A DNA stretch of 64,000 nucleotides from Paramylibacter kogurei (GCF_002742285.1 NZ_MDGM01000013.1:62001-126000), one strand, 5' to 3'; positions 1-9,279 are shown, counted from the stretch's first letter. Translations and numbers: made by a program. The notes: generated from the letters alone by a model not told the origin.

Positions 1-92
1 ACGATTTTGATTTGATCGCGATCTGCGAATGCTGGTGCAGCAACAGCAGTTGCCAGCGCGACAGCAGAAATAGAAAGTGTTTTAGTGAACAT
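1..92 (-). CDS. pstS: Phosphate ABC transporter substrate-binding protein PstS-like (N-terminus only)
   Basis: Only the first 30 codons lie in the window; the gene runs off the left edge. The ATG at 92 opens a typical Sec signal peptide (MFTKTLSISAVALATAVAAP, then AFA before the mature start), so the protein is periplasmic. The mature N-terminus begins DRDQIKIV, which I recognise as the usual beginning of alphaproteobacterial PstS proteins just before the phosphate-binding GSSTV loop, but that loop is outside the window. Pho-box-like repeats lie 70-105 bp upstream, which supports a phosphate-starvation role. Other periplasmic binding proteins remain possible. Confidence 0.6.
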   Translation of the reverse strand, partial: MFTKTLSISAVALATAVAAPAFADRDQIKI

Positions 93-435
93 ATGTTCGA
101 CCCCAAGTTTTGTTAAACGACCCGATTCTTTCACGGATGCCGATGATCTAAGCGGGCTGTGTGACAGTTGGGTTTAGGTTTTGTAACAAGTTTGTAAAAT
201 TGCAAGTTGTGAACAAATCGGCATATTTCAGCGAGATTTCCATCTGTTCACAAAAATCTTTGGCGATGACAAAACTGTGATGTAAACCCAAAGTTGCACG
301 CAAGCAGCGCAAGGGGTTGTTACACGCGCATTTGTACCGAGTTACCCGATTTTAAACCAAAATAACTTTTGCCATCAAAAACGCATGTTTTGCGGGTAAT
401 TTGATGTTCATGCCAATGATAATAGGAATTACGCG
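93..435. other. Divergent intergenic region between pstS-like and RTX genes
   Basis: This 343-bp stretch has no credible ORF. It holds the Pho-box-like array at 160-198, is AT-rich in its right half, and must carry the promoters of both divergent genes. A ribosome binding site (AGGA) sits about 9 bases before the RTX start. I see no terminator or other clear structure. Confidence 0.6.
160..198 (-). promoter_or_regulatory. Pho-box-like array of 11-bp-spaced half sites
   Basis: Read on the minus strand, four six-base half sites follow at exact 11-bp steps: TTTTAC, TGTTAC, CTAAAC (degenerate) and TGTCAC. PhoB boxes are direct repeats of a TGTCAT/TGTCAC-like half site with this pitch. The array lies 68-106 bp upstream of the pstS-like start, a suitable place for activation. 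Inferred from pattern only. Confidence 0.45.
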
Positions 436-3303
436 ATGCCAATTACGTCAATATCTGATCTTGATCCAGTTTTCACAGCAGAATCACCGCGCACTTATAC
501 AGGTGCATCGGGCGGATATATGGATGTTGGCCGCGACAGGTCGATGGAAACGGCCAATACCACGATTGCGCTGACGTTTTCAGTGTCACAATTCAACGGA
601 ACAATGGCATTGGTTTCACGTGACAGCGATGGGCGCGATACGGGCGGAGGGTTTACCGTTTGGGTGAACGAAGATGGCGAATTGATTGTTACCCAAGACA
701 GCCGCGATTCCACCGCTTGGATTCGTGTGCCGGATTTGGAACTGGGCCGAAATGACGATCACCATTTGGCTGTGTCCTTTGGTGATGACGGGATCATGAT
801 TTATCTGGATGGTGAATTGGTCGCCGCTGAACCAGAATTTGCACAAGGTTTGGAATCCAATCGTAACGGATTTGTGGTGGGTGCAACGCGGGCATGGCGC
901 GATGAACAAACCGATGATGCGCATAGCATCTTTTACGGCACCATTAGCGACGTCGCGGTGTTTGACAGCCAGCTTTCAACCCAAGACATCGCAGGTCTTG
1001 CCGCAATATCAGATGCCGATCTTGGCGAAGCAGCACTTGATGATTTGGCCATGTCCGAATTGATGCGCGCATTTGATCAAATTCACCATGCATCCGAAAA
1101 TTTCCAAGACATTGCAGGCCGGTTTGGATTTTCCATGCATGATGGCTATGAACGCGATCTGGTTATGCAAACGGGCAACGGGCGCGATAACACGCTGGAC
1201 GGTGGTGCAGATGCGGATGGCCTGAATGGCGGATATGGCAACGATGCATTGTTTGGCGGGCAAGGGCACGATGTTTTGCAAGGCAACTATGGCAATGATA
1301 ATCTGGATGGTGGATCAGGGCGCGATATTCTGGATGGCGGCCACGGCGAAGATACCTTGAATGGCGGCGCGGGTGGGGATTTGTTGATTTCCACCGCTGA
1401 TGCGCGTGAACCACGTATCGCCAATGTCCCTGGGCGCGACGAAGGTGATCCGCGCAATGTGATCAACAACGGTCACTATTATGAAAATCAACCAATTCCG
1501 GGTGATGACATCCTTATCGGTGGAAGTGGCGGCGACATCTTTTATTTCCGTACATTGATCAACGCCCAAGAACGTTTCATCGAAGAACACACACGCGCAG
1601 ATGGCACAATCAACTGGCATGGTGTGGCGGGCGAAAACGACGCCTTGCACGATCACTGGGTGGATACGTTGGGCAATGATGTGGTGATGGATTACGACCG
1701 ATCCGAAGGCGATCGTATCGTGATCGAAGGCCACACCACAGAAATCGGCACCATTGAATATGGTGACGCAAATGGCGACGGTGTGATCGACCATTCGATC
1801 ATTTCAATCTATTCCGACCAAGGTAATGGTGGCGCGCACCATATGGATCAACTTGGCACGATCACGGTTTATGGCGACATTGTTCGCGAAACCGATATCG
1901 AACATACATCTGCACCTGCATATGGGATCGTCACAACAATTGACGAGCTTGAAGAAGCGATCGAACCCACACGCATTGATGACAACACTGGCGCAATCCA
2001 AGCGCCCGAAACGCTGGTCACGGCAGGGAATATTTCGCGTGGCGGACACGAAGCCGTTTTCGCAATTGCAGGTTCACATGAATACCAAGACGCACGCGGC
2101 GGCGCATTGGCATTTGAATCCCGCGATGAATTTCGCAATCGCGACACAACCGTTACATTTACGTTTAATGCAAATACTTTGGACGAAAACCAAGCGCTGT
2201 TTTCACGTGATGCCGATGGATATGGCGCAGCCCACACAACCGTCTGGTTGGAAGATGATGGTGATTTGATTATCCGCATTCAATCGCGCACAGAATCCTA
2301 TTATTTGCGGGTTGATGGTGTAATCGAAGCTGGCCAAGATTATGACTTTGCGCTGAATATCGGGCGCAGCGGTGCCGCCGTTTATATTGACGGTGTGCGC
2401 ATGGCCTATGATCGCGGAATCCGTGAAACTTGGGCGCAAAACCACGAAGCCTTGGTCGTGGGTGCAACGGGTTGGTCATCTGATTCACGTGACATGAACA
2501 ATATCAACACACATTTTGATGGCACGATCAGCGACTTTGCCGTGTTTGACAGCGCGTTGGACGCAGAAGATTTGAATAACGGTGAAACCCGTGACGACAC
2601 GATCTACTTTGATCGTCCGATCAACCGTTACAAATTCGATGTTGATGACAATGGACGCCTTGTCGTTTCATTCCGTGGCGACGAAACCGTTATTCGCAAC
2701 AGCACCGATTATCTGCAATTTGAAAATGCAGGGATCGCGGTGGCGGATGTGTTGATCGACAATGATCGTGAACATCGCCTTGATGGTGGTGCGACATCGG
2801 ATGTTCTGATGGGGCTTGGCGGAGCAGACAGTCTGTTTGGCGGCGCAAATGACGATTTCATTTTTGGCGGTGCGGGCGATGACGACATGTTTGGCGGTGA
2901 CGGCGAAGATTACATGATCGGTGCCAATGGCGCCGATTATCTGGTTGGCGGCGACATGACCGATTTCATCTATGGCGGTGATGGCAATGATGAATTGAAA
3001 GGCGAAGACGGCAATGATTTGATGTATGGCGGTCTTGGCGATGATTACATCTATGGCCAAAGCTGGGGATCAGAAGGCAACGCATCAAGTGATCGCGCGG
3101 TGTATGACGGTAACTTTGCCGATTACACAATTACGGTTGAAACATTCTATCATTCTGGTCGCGGCGAAGATGTGGATCGTTTGATCATCACCGATCACGC
3201 ATCTGGTGGTGCGGATGGATATTATGAAGGGCGCGATGTGTTGATGGATATCGACTATTTGGTATTTGAAGACCAAACCGTTGCTGTTGCAGATATTTTA
3301 TAA
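436..3303 (+). CDS. Secreted LamG-domain / RTX calcium-binding protein
   Basis: A 955-residue acidic protein without a Sec signal peptide, as expected for type I secretion. Two related concanavalin-A/LamG-like modules (about residues 25-190 and 550-705) share blocks such as ALVSRD/ALFSRD, VWxxxDG, VGAT and FDGTISDxAVFDS. Each module is followed by nonapeptide GGxGxDxLx repeats that bind calcium: one block at about residues 255-315, another at about 780-875. The C-terminal 80 residues form the usual hydrophobic RTX tail. The layout (LamG-RTX-linker-LamG-RTX) suggests an internal duplication. The likely role is an extracellular adhesin or polysaccharide-binding protein; no catalytic domain is recognised. 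No dedicated ABC/HlyD exporter is adjacent; the tolC gene at 27.3-28.7 kb could supply the outer-membrane channel. Preceded by AGGA at good distance. Confidence 0.85.
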   Translation: MPITSISDLDPVFTAESPRTYTGASGGYMDVGRDRSMETANTTIALTFSVSQFNGTMALVSRDSDGRDTGGGFTVWVNEDGELIVTQDSRDSTAWIRVPDLELGRNDDHHLAVSFGDDGIMIYLDGELVAAEPEFAQGLESNRNGFVVGATRAWRDEQTDDAHSIFYGTISDVAVFDSQLSTQDIAGLAAISDADLGEAALDDLAMSELMRAFDQIHHASENFQDIAGRFGFSMHDGYERDLVMQTGNGRDNTLDGGADADGLNGGYGNDALFGGQGHDVLQGNYGNDNLDGGSGRDILDGGHGEDTLNGGAGGDLLISTADAREPRIANVPGRDEGDPRNVINNGHYYENQPIPGDDILIGGSGGDIFYFRTLINAQERFIEEHTRADGTINWHGVAGENDALHDHWVDTLGNDVVMDYDRSEGDRIVIEGHTTEIGTIEYGDANGDGVIDHSIISIYSDQGNGGAHHMDQLGTITVYGDIVRETDIEHTSAPAYGIVTTIDELEEAIEPTRIDDNTGAIQAPETLVTAGNISRGGHEAVFAIAGSHEYQDARGGALAFESRDEFRNRDTTVTFTFNANTLDENQALFSRDADGYGAAHTTVWLEDDGDLIIRIQSRTESYYLRVDGVIEAGQDYDFALNIGRSGAAVYIDGVRMAYDRGIRETWAQNHEALVVGATGWSSDSRDMNNINTHFDGTISDFAVFDSALDAEDLNNGETRDDTIYFDRPINRYKFDVDDNGRLVVSFRGDETVIRNSTDYLQFENAGIAVADVLIDNDREHRLDGGATSDVLMGLGGADSLFGGANDDFIFGGAGDDDMFGGDGEDYMIGANGADYLVGGDMTDFIYGGDGNDELKGEDGNDLMYGGLGDDYIYGQSWGSEGNASSDRAVYDGNFADYTITVETFYHSGRGEDVDRLIITDHASGGADGYYEGRDVLMDIDYLVFEDQTVAVADIL

Positions 3304-3310
3304 CAAACTT

Positions 3311-3337
3311 TGGCGCTGTTGAAATATCACAGCGCCA
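3311..3337. terminator. Bidirectional stem-loop between RTX gene and pgeF
   Basis: A perfect 9-bp stem (TGGCGCTGT / ACAGCGCCA) with a 9-base loop lies in the 36-bp gap between two convergent genes. It is flanked by AAACTT and GTTT, so weak T tracts exist on both strands. Confidence 0.6.
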
Positions 3338-3339
3338 GT

Positions 3340-4104
3340 TTAAGTTATTGAAATCGCGGAAATAAGCCGCCCGTAATCGGGTTCTTTCAGATGTGTCATG
3401 CGCCGATATGAATAGAACCGATCAGGTTCTGCATATGTGCAATGCCCCGTCCAATTGGCGGATGCAACGCCTGCGTTTCGCAAGCCGTTCAACACGAAAC
3501 TTGGCAAATCGAACTGGTATTTATCTGCAACATGGCTTTGTGCGAAATAGCGGCTATTTTCCATGTCATCGGCAATGAAGTCTTCGAAAAATTCGATGCT
3601 GACTTCGTAATTGCGTTGGCTGATACAGGGGCCAACGGATGCGTGGATATTGGCGCGATCTGCCCCCAACATTTCCATTGCCTCCACAGTGGCGCGTGCA
3701 ACGCCGCGTTTGGCACCTTTCCACCCTGAATGTGCTGCGCCAATCACACCTGCATTTACATCGGCAAACAGGATCGGCGCACAATCGGCGGATAATACAC
3801 CCAGCGCGATACCGCGTGTTTTTGTCACCATCGCATCGGCCTTGGGTTTTTCACCCACAATTGGCGCTTCAACATGGATCACATCGGGGGAATGCACCTG
3901 ATAGACGGAACACAGATGATCATGTTTCACGCCCAACGCATCGGCCACCATGCCACGGTTGATTGACACCACATCACATTGATCACTGGACCCTTGGCCA
4001 CAGTTCAACCCCTTGAAAACACCCGCAGAAGCACCGCCGCGACGGGTGAAAAATCCGTGTTGAAATCCCGATAAATTATCGGATGTGATGATTTCCAATG
4101 TCAT
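3340..4104 (-). CDS. pgeF: Peptidoglycan editing factor PgeF (YfiH/laccase-domain family)
   Basis: 254 residues, the normal length for the family. PgeF is a cytoplasmic zinc enzyme that removes wrongly incorporated precursors (e.g. with serine in place of alanine) from peptidoglycan synthesis; many entries are misnamed polyphenol oxidase. The expected metal and active-site residues are present: His in YQVHSPDVI, Cys in LSADCAPILFAD and His in GAAHSGWKG, plus the N-terminal HGFFTRRGG motif. The ATG at 4104 was preferred to an upstream in-frame start because it lies one base after the stop of the midA-like gene (TAGCATG), implying translational coupling. Last gene of an lgt-midA-pgeF operon. 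Confidence 0.9.
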   Translation of the reverse strand: MTLEIITSDNLSGFQHGFFTRRGGASAGVFKGLNCGQGSSDQCDVVSINRGMVADALGVKHDHLCSVYQVHSPDVIHVEAPIVGEKPKADAMVTKTRGIALGVLSADCAPILFADVNAGVIGAAHSGWKGAKRGVARATVEAMEMLGADRANIHASVGPCISQRNYEVSIEFFEDFIADDMENSRYFAQSHVADKYQFDLPSFVLNGLRNAGVASANWTGHCTYAEPDRFYSYRRMTHLKEPDYGRLISAISIT

Positions 4105-4105
4105 G

Positions 4106-5170
4106 CTAACCCTCGAATCCAGCGGGCAGGGGCGCGTTGTGTGGTACAACCGCCAGCGCTTTGAAAAGTGTCCCCATTTCTGATGGATGGGTCAAGCGTT
4201 TGTGCGCAGCGATATGATTTTCCAGCGCATCGCCAGACAGCTTTGCCGCCAGTTGTTGCGCACGTGCGGTGATGCCAAGACGTTCCAGCAACACACCTTG
4301 GGGGGTCAGTTGTGAAATTTTGGCATGCGTTTTGGCGGTTTCACCAAGCGCGTGAAAATCCACATGCGCGGTTAAATCAGCGCATCCAACATCCAATAAC
4401 GGATCGGATTTTTCATGGTTTTTGATTGCTTGGAACGTATCGCCATGTGTGCCCCAGTCACCGTAATCCAACGCAATGAACGCACCACCAAAATTCGCGA
4501 TATGGCGCGATATTGTGTCCATAATCGCATTGCCGGCGGTTGATGTTTCAATGATCGCCCCTGTTGGTAAATCGGCGCGCGTGCGAAATAAATCTGCAGG
4601 GCTTTGCGTGCCAAGCACGAAATGAAACGCATCATTTTCAGCGCCGATCATCTGTTCCTGCCAGCCTGTATCGTTGCGGCGATATTGACGGATTGGCAAA
4701 CAGTCGAAAAATTCATTTGCCACCATAAACAGCGGCCCATCGGGCAGGGCGGCCACGGAATCAAGCCATGTGACATCAAACCCTGACAATGTTTGTTTTT
4801 GCACAGCTTGCAATGTTGGGCTGGCCTCGATCAGGATCACATTCATCGCTGCGTGAAAATTTGGAACGGATTTGGTCGCACGCAAAATATCACCCATCAA
4901 TGTCCCCTTGCCGGGTCCAATTTCACACAGATGAAACGGGGCGGGTGATCCTTGGTCAAGCCATGCTTGCGCCAATGACAACCCGATCAATTCACCAAAC
5001 ATCTGGCTGATTTCAGGGGCGGTGACAAAATCACCGCCGCGCCCAATCGGGGTGGTGGTGGTGTAATAGCCATGATCGGGATGCAACAAGGCCTGTGTCA
5101 TAAAATCCGCGACACTGATCGGGCCAACACGCGCGATTTGGCGCAGCAATATTTCATGCAGCGGGGTCAT
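4106..5170 (-). CDS. SAM-dependent methyltransferase, MidA/NDUFAF7 family
   Basis: 354 residues. The family (COG1565) includes the mitochondrial complex I assembly factor NDUFAF7/MidA, which methylates an arginine of the NDUFS2 subunit; the bacterial substrate is not established. Visible marks are the N-terminal HPDHGYY motif, the GDFVTAPEISQMFGEL block and the SAM-binding CEIGPGKGTLMGDILR glycine-rich loop, followed by ANEFFDCLPIRQY. Its start overlaps the end of lgt by 4 bases and its stop is adjacent to pgeF, so the three are co-transcribed. This arrangement is common in Rhodobacterales. Confidence 0.88.
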   Translation of the reverse strand: MTPLHEILLRQIARVGPISVADFMTQALLHPDHGYYTTTTPIGRGGDFVTAPEISQMFGELIGLSLAQAWLDQGSPAPFHLCEIGPGKGTLMGDILRATKSVPNFHAAMNVILIEASPTLQAVQKQTLSGFDVTWLDSVAALPDGPLFMVANEFFDCLPIRQYRRNDTGWQEQMIGAENDAFHFVLGTQSPADLFRTRADLPTGAIIETSTAGNAIMDTISRHIANFGGAFIALDYGDWGTHGDTFQAIKNHEKSDPLLDVGCADLTAHVDFHALGETAKTHAKISQLTPQGVLLERLGITARAQQLAAKLSGDALENHIAAHKRLTHPSEMGTLFKALAVVPHNAPLPAGFEG

Positions 5171-6066
5171 GCGCGTCGCTTTGCATAAATGATGATGGCG
5201 ATGCCGATGAATACCATGGGCAGCGACAATAGCTGCCCCATGGACAGACCGAAACTATCCACATCTGTGCCCAAACGGATCACACGGCCAAACGGATTAT
5301 CGGGTGTGATGAATTGTGCGTCTGCTTGGCGGAAACCTTCGACAAATGTGCGGGCTAGCCCGTAGCCAAGGAAAAACACCCCGATGATAATACCCGGTGT
5401 TTTCAACGCATTGCGGCGCAAAATCAGATAGGCAATGGCGGCGAATAATATCAAACCTTCGAGCATCGCTTCATAAAGCTGGCTTGGATGGCGTGCGCAA
5501 AGCTCGCCCAAGGCTTGGCCACAGGATTGCGCCGCCTCTGTTGGGAAAATGACGCCCCATGGCGCATCTGTGGGGCGTCCCCAAAGTTCGGCATTGATGA
5601 AGTTGGCAATCCGCCCAAGGAACAAGCCAAAGGGCGCACCACTGGCAATCGCATCGCCAACTGACCAAGCGGGAAGCTTGTTTTTCCAGCAAAACAACAA
5701 TCCGGCCAAAACCACGCCGATAAATCCGCCATGAAAAGACATGCCGCCCTCCCATATGCGCAAAATCCGTGCGGGTTCGGCGATAAATTCGCCAAAATTG
5801 TAAAACAGGATATAACCAACGCGCCCGCCAAGGATCGTGCCGATTACCATCCAGGTTAACAAATCCTCTACGTGTTGTTTTTGCATCGGCGCGGTATCAT
5901 CCCGCCACAAATGGGGGCGTGCAACCAGCGCGATGATCCAACGCCATGCCAACAGAAAGCCAACGATATAGGCAATCGCATACCAATGGATCTCAAATTC
6001 ACGCCCAAGGATTTCGAATGACACCAGCACGGGATCAATATCTGGAAATGGTAAAAGGGCGATCAT
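5167..6066 (-). CDS. lgt: Prolipoprotein diacylglyceryl transferase
   Basis: 299 residues, a polytopic inner-membrane enzyme that moves diacylglycerol from phosphatidylglycerol to the lipobox cysteine of prolipoproteins. Lgt signatures are present: GGRVGYILFYN near residue 80, the MSFHGGFIG motif containing the essential His, GRIANFINAELWGRP with the essential Arg/Asn, and RHPSQLYEA. About seven hydrophobic segments are visible. First gene of the lgt-midA-pgeF operon; divergent from ubiK with about 125 bp between the starts. Confidence 0.96.
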   Translation of the reverse strand: MIALLPFPDIDPVLVSFEILGREFEIHWYAIAYIVGFLLAWRWIIALVARPHLWRDDTAPMQKQHVEDLLTWMVIGTILGGRVGYILFYNFGEFIAEPARILRIWEGGMSFHGGFIGVVLAGLLFCWKNKLPAWSVGDAIASGAPFGLFLGRIANFINAELWGRPTDAPWGVIFPTEAAQSCGQALGELCARHPSQLYEAMLEGLILFAAIAYLILRRNALKTPGIIIGVFFLGYGLARTFVEGFRQADAQFITPDNPFGRVIRLGTDVDSFGLSMGQLLSLPMVFIGIAIIIYAKRRA

Positions 6067-6190
6067 GAAATGCTCCGACTTGTTTTAGGGGGTTTTTGGC
6101 CTGCGACGCTTTGTTGTCAAGCATTCGCTTGGCAATTGGCGCAATTATCCCCATATAGTGAACAGGGAACCGCGAAATGGAGAATACCCA

Positions 6191-6496
6191 ATGTCGACAC
6201 CAAATAAATTTTTCGATGATATGTCCGCAATCATGACCAATGCCATGGGTGTTGCCCAAGGTGCCAAGGACGAAGCGGAAACCGCCATGAAAAGCTGGAT
6301 CGATCGTTGGCTGGCGGATCGTGATTTTGTCACACGCGAAGAATTTGATGCGGTCAAGGCAATGGCGCAAAAGGCACGCGTTGAAAACGATGCGCTGATG
6401 GCGCGGATTGATGCGCTGGAAGCAGCGGCAAAGCCGACACCGCGCAAAGCAGCGGCGAAAAAGCCAGCGGCCAAGAAACCAGCGGCGAAAAAATAA
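6191..6496 (+). CDS. ubiK: UbiK/BMFP-domain accessory protein
   Basis: 101 residues. UbiK (YqiC) is a small coiled-coil protein that aids assembly of the ubiquinone biosynthesis complex and binds membranes; the alphaproteobacterial members share the BMFP domain. Seen here: MSTPNKFFDDMSAIMTNAMG amphipathic start, the VTREEFDAVKAMAQKAR coiled coil, and an alanine/lysine-rich tail (AAKKPAAKK repeats). The ATG at 6191 has a GGAG 8 bases upstream. Its stop directly abuts the stop of the convergent GST gene. Confidence 0.85.
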   Translation: MSTPNKFFDDMSAIMTNAMGVAQGAKDEAETAMKSWIDRWLADRDFVTREEFDAVKAMAQKARVENDALMARIDALEAAAKPTPRKAAAKKPAAKKPAAKK

Positions 6497-7102
6497 TCAC
6501 ACGGCAAGCGCGCGTTTCACGGCCGCGCGTTCATTCATGGCTGCACTATGTTTTGTGATGGCGGGCAGGGCGTTCATATCCACGCCATCCCCCGTTAACC
6601 AACGGCTGATTGCAAACAGATAGGGATCGGCGATTGTATAATGATCGCCCATCACCCACGGCCCGCGCAGATATTCACGTTCGATCAATTGAAAACATTC
6701 CAACATGTTTTGGGCAACCTTGGTGCGCATATCATTGAATGATGATTCTTGTGTCGCCCAGCGCCCCCCGCGCAGTTTATGGGCATGGTTCACATGAACG
6801 GTGCTAGCAAGATAGCTGTTAAATTCCTGCATCTTGGCAAATTGATAAGGGTCCGTTGGTGCGAGTTTGGCGGCGGGAAACATCGTGGCCAGATATCCCA
6901 AAATCGCGATGGTTTCGGTGATAACCCCATTATCCGTGACCAACGCAGGCACGCGCCCCTTGGGATTGATACCAAGGTATTCAGGGGATTGTTGCGCGGC
7001 GGCCCCAATATCAACCAGAATGGTTTCGCATTTCGCACCCGTTTCATGCAATGCAATCAGGCTGGCCAATGCGATGGTTTGCGGATTGTGGTATAATTTC
7101 AT
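6497..7102 (-). CDS. Glutathione S-transferase family protein
   Basis: 201 residues, a typical soluble GST. The N-terminal thioredoxin-fold domain begins MKLYHNPQTIALAS and contains NPKGRVPALV (the cis-proline that contacts glutathione) and the TETIAILGYLA motif; an all-helical domain follows with GPWVMGDHYTIADPYLF (N-capping box). The substrate cannot be deduced. The start at 7102 gives the canonical N-terminus and has GGGGA upstream; the frame is open 7 codons further. Confidence 0.9.
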   Translation of the reverse strand: MKLYHNPQTIALASLIALHETGAKCETILVDIGAAAQQSPEYLGINPKGRVPALVTDNGVITETIAILGYLATMFPAAKLAPTDPYQFAKMQEFNSYLASTVHVNHAHKLRGGRWATQESSFNDMRTKVAQNMLECFQLIEREYLRGPWVMGDHYTIADPYLFAISRWLTGDGVDMNALPAITKHSAAMNERAAVKRALAV

Positions 7103-7196
7103 CAGATGATCCCCGTTTGGCACAGGCTAGCGCAGGTGTGATTACTATGAAACCAAATATTGCGCGGTGTTTTGAATGAATCTTGGGCTTTGGCGC

Positions 7197-7224
7197 TTGA
7201 CTCGTGTTACCCAGCGGTTAAAAG
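7197..7224 (+). promoter_or_regulatory. Putative rpmG promoter
   Basis: TTGACT at 7197-7202, a 16-bp spacer and TAAAAG at 7219-7224 lie about 50 bp before the rpmG start. The spacer and flanks closely resemble the promoter proposed for rpmB at 51399, including GTGTT and AGCGG blocks in the same places. Confidence 0.45.
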
Positions 7225-7271
7225 GCCATTTCAAGATTTCGCGGGATTGCCCCGCTGTACGGAGAAATATT

Positions 7272-7439
7272 ATGGCGAAGCCAACCACAATTAAAATCCG
7301 CCTGAATTCCACAGCGGATACTGGCCACTTTTACGTGACCAAGAAAAATGCCCGCACCATGACTGAAAAAATGGTTGTGAAAAAATATGACCCAGTTGTG
7401 CGCAAGCACGTGGAATACAAAGAAGGTAAGATTAAATAA
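7272..7439 (+). CDS. rpmG: 50S ribosomal protein L33
   Basis: 55 residues beginning [20 protein letters not shown]; this is the cysteine-free L33 type usual in alphaproteobacteria (no CxxC zinc motifs). The C-terminus [19 protein letters not shown] is conserved. ATG at 7272 preceded by GGAG. Transcribed alone, with a promoter at 7197 and a strong terminator at 7463. Confidence 0.97.
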   Translation: MAKPTTIKIRLNSTADTGHFYVTKKNARTMTEKMVVKKYDPVVRKHVEYKEGKIK

Positions 7440-7462
7440 TCTTAACCGCTTTAATTGAATTT

Positions 7463-7489
7463 AAGCCGCGCCTTTGAGCGCGGCTTTTT
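7463..7489 (+). terminator. Rho-independent terminator of rpmG
   Basis: Perfect 9-bp stem AAGCCGCGC / GCGCGGCTT with loop CTTTGA, followed by a run of T. It stands 24 bp after the rpmG stop. Confidence 0.9.
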
Positions 7490-7494
7490 CGTTT

Positions 7495-7890
7495 TTAGAA
7501 TAACAATCCGATAATCAGGCACAGGATAATTGCGATCTGTGCGATCATTGTTGCCAGCATTCCGTATTGGCGAAATGTGTGTTTTGCGCCGATGTCCAAG
7601 AAATAATACCCATGCGCCAAACGCCCAATAACAAATAGTGCTGCGATAATCGCAAGAACGGTGCATGACGCCATTTGTTGATATTCCACCAATCCCAGCA
7701 GGATCAAAAATAGCGGTGCTTGTTCCACGTTGTTGGCATGCCCGCGAATGCGTTTCATCACGGTTTTGTTGTTGGCATCACCATGCACGATCCGTTCGGA
7801 TCTGCGCATTTTGATCACGCTGATGGTTTGTGCCAACATCCATATGGCCATGATAACGGCGGTGGCGCTTGTGACGATTAATGTGGTCAT
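7495..7890 (-). CDS. MAPEG family membrane protein
   Basis: 131 residues with four hydrophobic helices, the size of MAPEG (membrane-associated proteins in eicosanoid and glutathione metabolism). The hallmark RGHANNVEQAPLFLILLGLVE block, where Arg, Asn and Glu line the glutathione site in family members, is intact. The bacterial role is unknown; a glutathione-dependent transferase or peroxidase activity is plausible. AGGGGA precedes the ATG. Confidence 0.85.
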   Translation of the reverse strand: MTTLIVTSATAVIMAIWMLAQTISVIKMRRSERIVHGDANNKTVMKRIRGHANNVEQAPLFLILLGLVEYQQMASCTVLAIIAALFVIGRLAHGYYFLDIGAKHTFRQYGMLATMIAQIAIILCLIIGLLF

Positions 7891-7910
7891 GTTTTTCCCC
7901 TGTAAGATAT

Positions 7911-7940
7911 AAAAAAGGCCGGAACGTTTGTCCGGCCTTT
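7911..7940 (-). terminator. Rho-independent terminator of the Bax-inhibitor-1 gene
   Basis: Stem GGCCGGA / TCCGGCC with a 7-base loop; on the minus strand it ends in TTTTTT. It lies between the BI-1 stop (7961) and the MAPEG start (7890), so the two minus-strand genes are separate transcription units. Confidence 0.88.
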
Positions 7941-7960
7941 GGTGTTTATGATGGCGATGA

Positions 7961-8722
7961 TTATTCGCTGCTGCCCATGAAGTTCAGCAAGAACATGAAC
8001 ATGTTCAAGAAATCCAAGTACAAGTTCAACGCGCCCATGATTGCCGCTTTGCCCAACCATTCGGTTTGGCCAGCAGATGCCATGGCGATATATGTGTTTT
8101 TGATGTTTTGCGTGTCATAGGCTGTTAGGCCTGCAAATACCAAAATACCAATCAATGAAATCGCGAATGACAGACCAGCGGAACCGATCCAGATGTTTAG
8201 CAATGATGCAACGATCAGGCCAATCACACCCATGATCAAGAATGAACCCCATGCAGAGATATCACGCTTGGTTGTGTAGCCGTACAAAGACAAGCTGGCA
8301 AAAGCGATTGCAGTGGCCAAGAATGTTGTTGCAATGGATGTGCCAGTATAGATGGCGAAGATCCAAGATATGGACAGGCCCATCACCGCAGAAAATAGGA
8401 TGAACACACCGCGTGCTGTGTTTTCAGACATGCGGTTAATCCCAGCGCCAAAACCAAATACGATGGCAAGCGGGGCGAACATGATGATATAGCGCACAGG
8501 GCTTGTGAACATTGTTTGTAATAGTTCAGGCGATAGGAATGACGTTTCCTGCCCTGCGCGTGCAGCGGCAAAATCCATACCCACGACATAGGCAATCACT
8601 GCTGTGACCAGCATACCCAAAGACATGATACCGTAAACACGGTTCATGTGGCTGCGCAGACCTTCGTCGATGTCAGACATCGTTCCCGCGCCGGCGCGGC
8701 GGATTGTTTCAAAATCGGCCAT
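7961..8722 (-). CDS. Bax inhibitor-1/YccA family membrane protein
   Basis: 253 residues, seven hydrophobic segments, inner membrane. The start MADFETIRRAGAG with a basic N-terminus, and the SPVRYIIMFAPLAIVFGFG and LTAYDTQNIK segments are typical of bacterial BI-1 (YbhL) proteins. The C-terminal Asp-containing segment corresponds to the pH-sensing aspartates of the calcium-leak channels in this family. The physiological role in alphaproteobacteria is not settled. GGAG lies at good distance before the ATG. A terminator follows at 7911. Confidence 0.92.
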   Translation of the reverse strand: MADFETIRRAGAGTMSDIDEGLRSHMNRVYGIMSLGMLVTAVIAYVVGMDFAAARAGQETSFLSPELLQTMFTSPVRYIIMFAPLAIVFGFGAGINRMSENTARGVFILFSAVMGLSISWIFAIYTGTSIATTFLATAIAFASLSLYGYTTKRDISAWGSFLIMGVIGLIVASLLNIWIGSAGLSFAISLIGILVFAGLTAYDTQNIKNTYIAMASAGQTEWLGKAAIMGALNLYLDFLNMFMFLLNFMGSSE

Positions 8723-8859
8723 TATACTCTCCTCAAAGGTTGGCTTGGCGCAAAATGCGCTCTTGAAACAAATATTGGTGAAATGGCGCTAAACTTCAAG
8801 GTAAATCACGGGAATGTTTACCAAAATGTTCCGAATTTCGGGTTTTTAGCACAAGAAAC

Positions 8860-8889
8860 AAAAAACCCCTGCAAAAGAATTGCAGGGGT
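8860..8889 (-). terminator. Rho-independent terminator of the DUF1127 gene
   Basis: Perfect 10-bp stem ACCCCTGCAA / TTGCAGGGGT with a 5-base loop. On the minus strand it is followed by TTTTTTG, placing it 50 bp after the DUF1127 stop. Confidence 0.9.
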
Positions 8890-8940
8890 GCATGCTTGGG
8901 GGAGTGAAAGCATTAACTTTTGTGTGGGTATTTGCCGCGC

Positions 8941-9156
8941 TTATTTGCGAAAATAAACGGGTGCATCCCACAATGATTTGCGTTGTTCCTGTGCGATATC
9001 CTGTTTGGTCAGGCCAATGTCATTCAATGCGCTCAATGGCAGGTTTGCCAGTTGTTTGCGTTGACGGTGCAACGCATTCATCGCAACGATTTTTTGCAAA
9101 AAGGATTTTTGGTGGCGTGGTGCACCAGCAAAGGATTTGGTTGGAGCGTATGACAT
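8941..9156 (-). CDS. DUF1127 domain protein
   Basis: 71 residues. The C-terminal ALNDIGLTKQDI motif is the DUF1127 (YjiS-like) signature: short arginine-rich proteins which in some alphaproteobacteria act in phosphate and carbon metabolism or RNA turnover. The N-terminal part is basic (FLQKIVAMNALHRQRKQ). Divergent from the LysR gene at 9280 with 123 bp between the starts, so that regulator may control it. Own terminator at 8860. Confidence 0.85.
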   Translation of the reverse strand: MSYAPTKSFAGAPRHQKSFLQKIVAMNALHRQRKQLANLPLSALNDIGLTKQDIAQEQRKSLWDAPVYFRK

Positions 9157-9279
9157 CTGATTACCCTTTCCGTTTTGTTATGTAATCTGTGGTTTTGATC
9201 AATTTTCTTGATTGTTATGGCAGAGTGTGATGTATTTGAAAAACGAATGATTGTGACCAAACCCATCAAGGATTGTGAT

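Noticed and set aside
616..3276. Several long minus-strand ORFs opposite the RTX gene
   Set aside because: They mirror the repetitive RTX and LamG codons (many Ile/His/Ala runs) and lack starts with ribosome sites or family similarity.
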